Of a stretch of 64,000 nt of DNA, positions 60,827 to 64,000 are shown one piece after another. The position numbers were made by a program, and so were the translations under genes. Numbering within the stretch: position 1 is the first letter of the stretch; each line of letters starts with the position of its first letter. The stretch comes from Symbiodinium natans (taxonomy: Eukaryota; Sar; Dinophyceae; Suessiales; Symbiodiniaceae): NCBI GenBank assembly GCA_905221605.1, contig CAJNDS010002405.1, positions 118,501-182,500 on the forward strand, given 5' to 3'. The notes beneath the pieces were generated by a model, which saw only the letters and a list, made by a program, of their open reading frames with translations, was not told the DNA's origin and did not search any database.

Positions 60827-62097
60827 TGTAGTCTTGTAGCACCTGAGCACTTTCACGAGATGCGTTCCTAATTCATGAGTCATCAGTCATCAGCACGGAG
60901 TGCAATATTCCAGCTGACTCTTTTGCTTTGTCGGGAACCCACAGTCTTATGTATATTCACAATCTCACAATGTCTAGCAAACATCAGCTAGCAGCACTTG
61001 GGTATGCAGCATGCAGTGTATGGAGTTCCACGACTTGCAGCTGCACGGGACCTTGACGCAAACAAAAAAAAGTTATCCCGATGCAATGCACGATCAGCTT
61101 GCCGCCGAGTCGTGACTACACATAACCATCAGCAATGGTCGTTGTCATGTGACATGTCTCGACTCATGCACATGCTTTCTTCCTGAGTGTCAGGCACTTA
61201 TTCAATTGCATATTTTTTGCGGCTGGCTGGGTGGCAACCAGTGCGGCAACCAGTGGCAACCAGTAATTGCTCGACGTGGTCGGACACTTATTTCGTTTGA
61301 GTCAATGTAGACAGTGTTGCTGCGCAGTCACGACATAAGCTGTTGTTTGCTATTGATTGGCTGCTGTGTCGCAGCCTTTTTGGCACAAGCTACGCGACGT
61401 GACGTGACACAACCAAAATCCCGTTGAATCGACTCGATCCAGAAGGATCAACACCGAGGACGCTAGACGTTAGTCATGTTTGGCGATGTGACAGGTGTGA
61501 CCGGTGCGCCGGCGTGACCCAAACATCTGGCAGTGCGTAGTTTGTTTCTGTGAGAAATCTATTCAACAAAAAGACAATTTGTTGGTGATGTTGTGATGAG
61601 CGATACTCTAGGGAATCTAAGGGAGATGACCTCTCTGAATGGCAGCAACAACGCCGGAGAAGATGCCAAGGAAGTGAAGGAATCCATGCAAGATGCGTGC
61701 TGCTCTCGGCGAAAAGTAGCTGCTGTAACAGCTGTAACAAGCGGTAGCGGCTGTAGCTGCTGTAGTAACATGAGCTCATGAGACCCTTATCGCATCCAGG
61801 TACAAACGCGCCCACGAAGTCCTGTTCGGACAATCGTTGGATCTCACTGATCGGTTTAACAAGGAGACAGGTGTTGTTCTGCTGGAGAAGATCTTCGAAA
61901 TCTACCAAGACTCTAGCTGATAATACTTGGCTTTGCAGCGCGGGCAGCGCTGACACGCCTTTGTGATACGCAGCGCTCTATGTGTAGCGTACAAGCATAT
62001 CGTATGCATCTATAAACATGGAAGTCGTCACTTGTTGTTTCAGCCGCTCACTCTCTTGTCATGATCATGTGTTGTTGCCGTAGCCTGACAGCCTTAG
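60827..62097. other. Intergenic region after the methyltransferase gene
   Basis: No coding signal on either strand is strong. A GGCAACCAGT triplet repeat lies near 61,231-61,265 and a possible spliced-leader-like stretch at 61,369-61,389 (see findings). Confidence 0.5.
61369..61389 (+). other. Possible spliced-leader relic
   Basis: TCGCAGCCTTTTTGGCACAAG matches the 21-nt core of the dinoflagellate spliced leader (ending TTTTGGCTCAAG) at 17 positions by my alignment. One weak match in 64 kb may be chance. Confidence 0.2.
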
Positions 62098-63823
62098 GAA
62101 GGACAACGCCGCACCGTTGCATGGTACAAGCCGGACGGCACTCCGGCCATCCAGAGGCATGCACAAAACCAGAGGAAAACTGGCTCCACCACAAGGAGCT
62201 ACGTCAAACGAATCTTTGAGACAGGCATAATCCAATCCGTGCGGGGTGAGCCCTGGCTCACATGGGACGAAGCTTCGGGGAGCTACTGGGCTTTGAGCTG
62301 CGGTACGCTGCGGCCCGGCGTGATTGGGTCGGTGGGTGGGTTCGGGCTTGTGAGTTTTGTGTGTGTCATTCGTTTGTATTTGTGTAGTGTTTGTTATTCC
62401 GCTCAGCTGAGATGTGAAGCATTTTACATCGCAGATGCGGAACAACCGAAAAATCCGATGGTCATGGCGACGAGGAAGAATGGCCTTCCAGATTGTCGGG
62501 TTTTTACCCAGCGCATGCCCAGCGATGTGGCAGCGTGTCGTGCCCACAACCCCAGAAGCCTGAATCAGCTTGCGCAGTGAGATTGCATGCGTAGCAGCAT
62601 CAAGCTTGTGTCTTGTGACTGTCTTGTGTCTTGAGCCTTTGATGTTTGGGTTTGGGTCGGCTAGGGCATCCAATGTCGAGGTATCTCCGTGATTTGCACA
62701 ATTGCTTTCACGGGGGGTTGGCTCCAACGTGGCTCGAATCCATTGTTGGGTCTCAAGATGTGGAGGATGCACCTGGCTTAAATCTTAGCTGGCTGGCTCA
62801 TGGTCTTGTAGGGTTGGATGTTGTTTGTGCACGGTTGCTGAGCACCACAGGAAGTGATAGGGATACCCTTGTTACTGCAAGACGCAGGGATGGACGCGCC
62901 ATGCTCAAAACGAGGGCCTCAAGACCGGAAACTGTGCATACCAGAGGATGTATGGGGACTACGTGAAGAACAACCATGGCCAGAAGTACAAAACCTTCCA
63001 AGTGTTTGACATTTCAAAGCGCATCAGACACTACCTGGCGGAGTTGGGCTGTCAGCAAGAGTTCGTGCAGTTGTTCGGCGACCGCTGCGATTTTCAGAAC
63101 GAGAATGTTCAGAGCTCAACGCTGATGATCTTGCAGAACTTCCACGCACTCGGCAAGATCGTCAGCGCTATGGCATCAACCCACGATGTAACATTGCTTG
63201 CAGAGCTGTACATAGCTGGTGGTCGACACCTCGTGAGCACCTTAGTTGGTTTGTTGTTGTAGTCAAGTAGTCATGGTATTGTTTAGTTGAGTGCAGTGCG
63301 GTGTACAGTACATTGTCCGTGCATCACTATCATAGTGCATCACTGCGTCACTGACTCATCACGGCTTATCAGCTTATCGCAACATTTCTTTGTGTTTCAC
63401 TGTTTCACTGTGTTTCACATCACGTTTCAAAACAGGTGCCGATGATCGCGGATCCGAGCATGCAGGATGATATCGTGATGCCGCAGTGGATGTTTACCAA
63501 ACACCTACCCGCTGTCGTGGACCGGCTGAAGACAGAGATTGGCGGCGCGCCATTTGTGGCCAAGATTTTCCAAGCGACAGCTGACCGCTCGAATGCCAAG
63601 TCAACCGACTCGGCAGTGGTAGATGTCAACGACTTGCTGGTGCCGAAGAAGAAGAAGCAGCGTGCAACTTCCAAAGCGAAGAGCAAGGCCAAAGCTAAGG
63701 CCGCAGCTGCCAACACTGACGAAATCGAAGATGACATCACAGCTGATGTTCCACAGGCGGGTGGAGCTGCACGCAAGAGGTGGTGGGTGGACGACGTGCT
63801 TTCAGCTATGATTCACGCAGCAG
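62098..63823 (+). CDS. Partial multi-exon gene of unknown function (runs off right edge)
   Basis: Supported exons are 62098-62302 (TVAWYKPDGTPAIQRHAQNQ ... SYVKRIFETGIIQSVRGEPW), 62420-62576 (FYIADAEQPKNPMVMATRKN), 62681 to about 62800 (YLRDLHNCFHGGLAPTWLES), about 62880-63232 (DYVKNNHGQKYKTFQVFDIS ... AGGRHL) and 63436-63823 (MIADPSMQDDIVMPQWMFTK ... a KKKKQRATSKAKSKAKAKA tract ... KRWWVDDVLSAMIHAA). Most junctions are GT-AG. The Lys/Ala tract suggests nuclear location. I recognise no family. It may relate to large mobile elements or to a dinoflagellate-specific gene family. The CDS continues past 63,823, since a GTGACC donor follows. Confidence 0.6.
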
Positions 63824-64000
63824 GTGACCATGCGAACGTTCTACAATGTGCAACGTTAGTTCATGAATCCACGCATGTGCGTCAGATAGAACATACACGC
63901 AGACCATACAACAGATCATTATTATTGCAGATATGCGTGTTGCGTAGATGTACTTGCAGTGTCGCCGTCTCAATGAACTTGTTGTGGTTGATTAGTTGGT

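Overview
The window looks like nuclear DNA of a dinoflagellate. A Suessiales/Symbiodiniaceae-like relative is the best guess, but this is inferred from style and not from a marker gene. The evidence is as follows: plant/alveolate-type telomere-like repeats (CCCTAAA/TTTAGGG) scattered through introns; genes cut into very short exons; many introns that only fit with GC or GA donors paired with AG acceptors; short direct repeats at intron borders; and several families of short intronic elements with terminal inverted repeats that resemble introners. All genes I can support lie on the + strand. None of the longest ORFs in the telomere-like part are genes.

Region 1 (1 to about 45 kb) is dense in telomere-like repeats. 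Reading short exons by motif order recovers a RAD5/HLTF-like SNF2 ATPase with an embedded RING finger. Its exons run from about 2.2 kb (possibly from 0.4 kb) to a stop at 37,373. ATPase lobe 1 lies at 2.7-11.7 kb, the RLRQ segment at 15.3 kb, the RING at 23.3-25.2 kb and helicase lobe 2 at 28.4-37 kb. Between the RLRQ and RING exons sits a complete 13-exon type-1 (microbial) rhodopsin gene (16,369-19,717, 406 aa, frame-consistent across every intron). Between the RING and lobe 2 lies the 3' end of another gene, of unknown function (about 25.7-27.06 kb). A fourth gene is suggested by coding-like pieces at 39-43.6 kb that end in a stop at 43,606.

Region 2 (about 46-64 kb) is nearly free of telomere-like arrays and has longer exons. 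It holds: (A) a very large protein of unknown function ending in a PHD-like zinc finger (46,384-52,586, apparently frame-disrupted); (B) a proline-rich, coiled-coil, RS/RG-tailed protein (53,435-55,458); (C) an 827-aa two-exon C5 cytosine DNA methyltransferase with all core motifs (58,266-60,826), preceded by a 1.5-kb minisatellite of palindromic units with higher-order structure; and (D) the 5' or middle part of a gene running off the right edge (62,098-63,823).

The most notable pattern is polar. Around many exons, CCCTAAA arrays lie just upstream and TTTAGGG arrays just downstream. Each such intron therefore carries TTTAGGG at its 5' end and CCCTAAA at its 3' end and could fold back on itself as RNA. 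The introner-like elements have the same inverted-ends design. I suggest that intron-end complementarity, supplied by telomere-like repeats or by element inverted repeats, is what marks splice sites in this genome.
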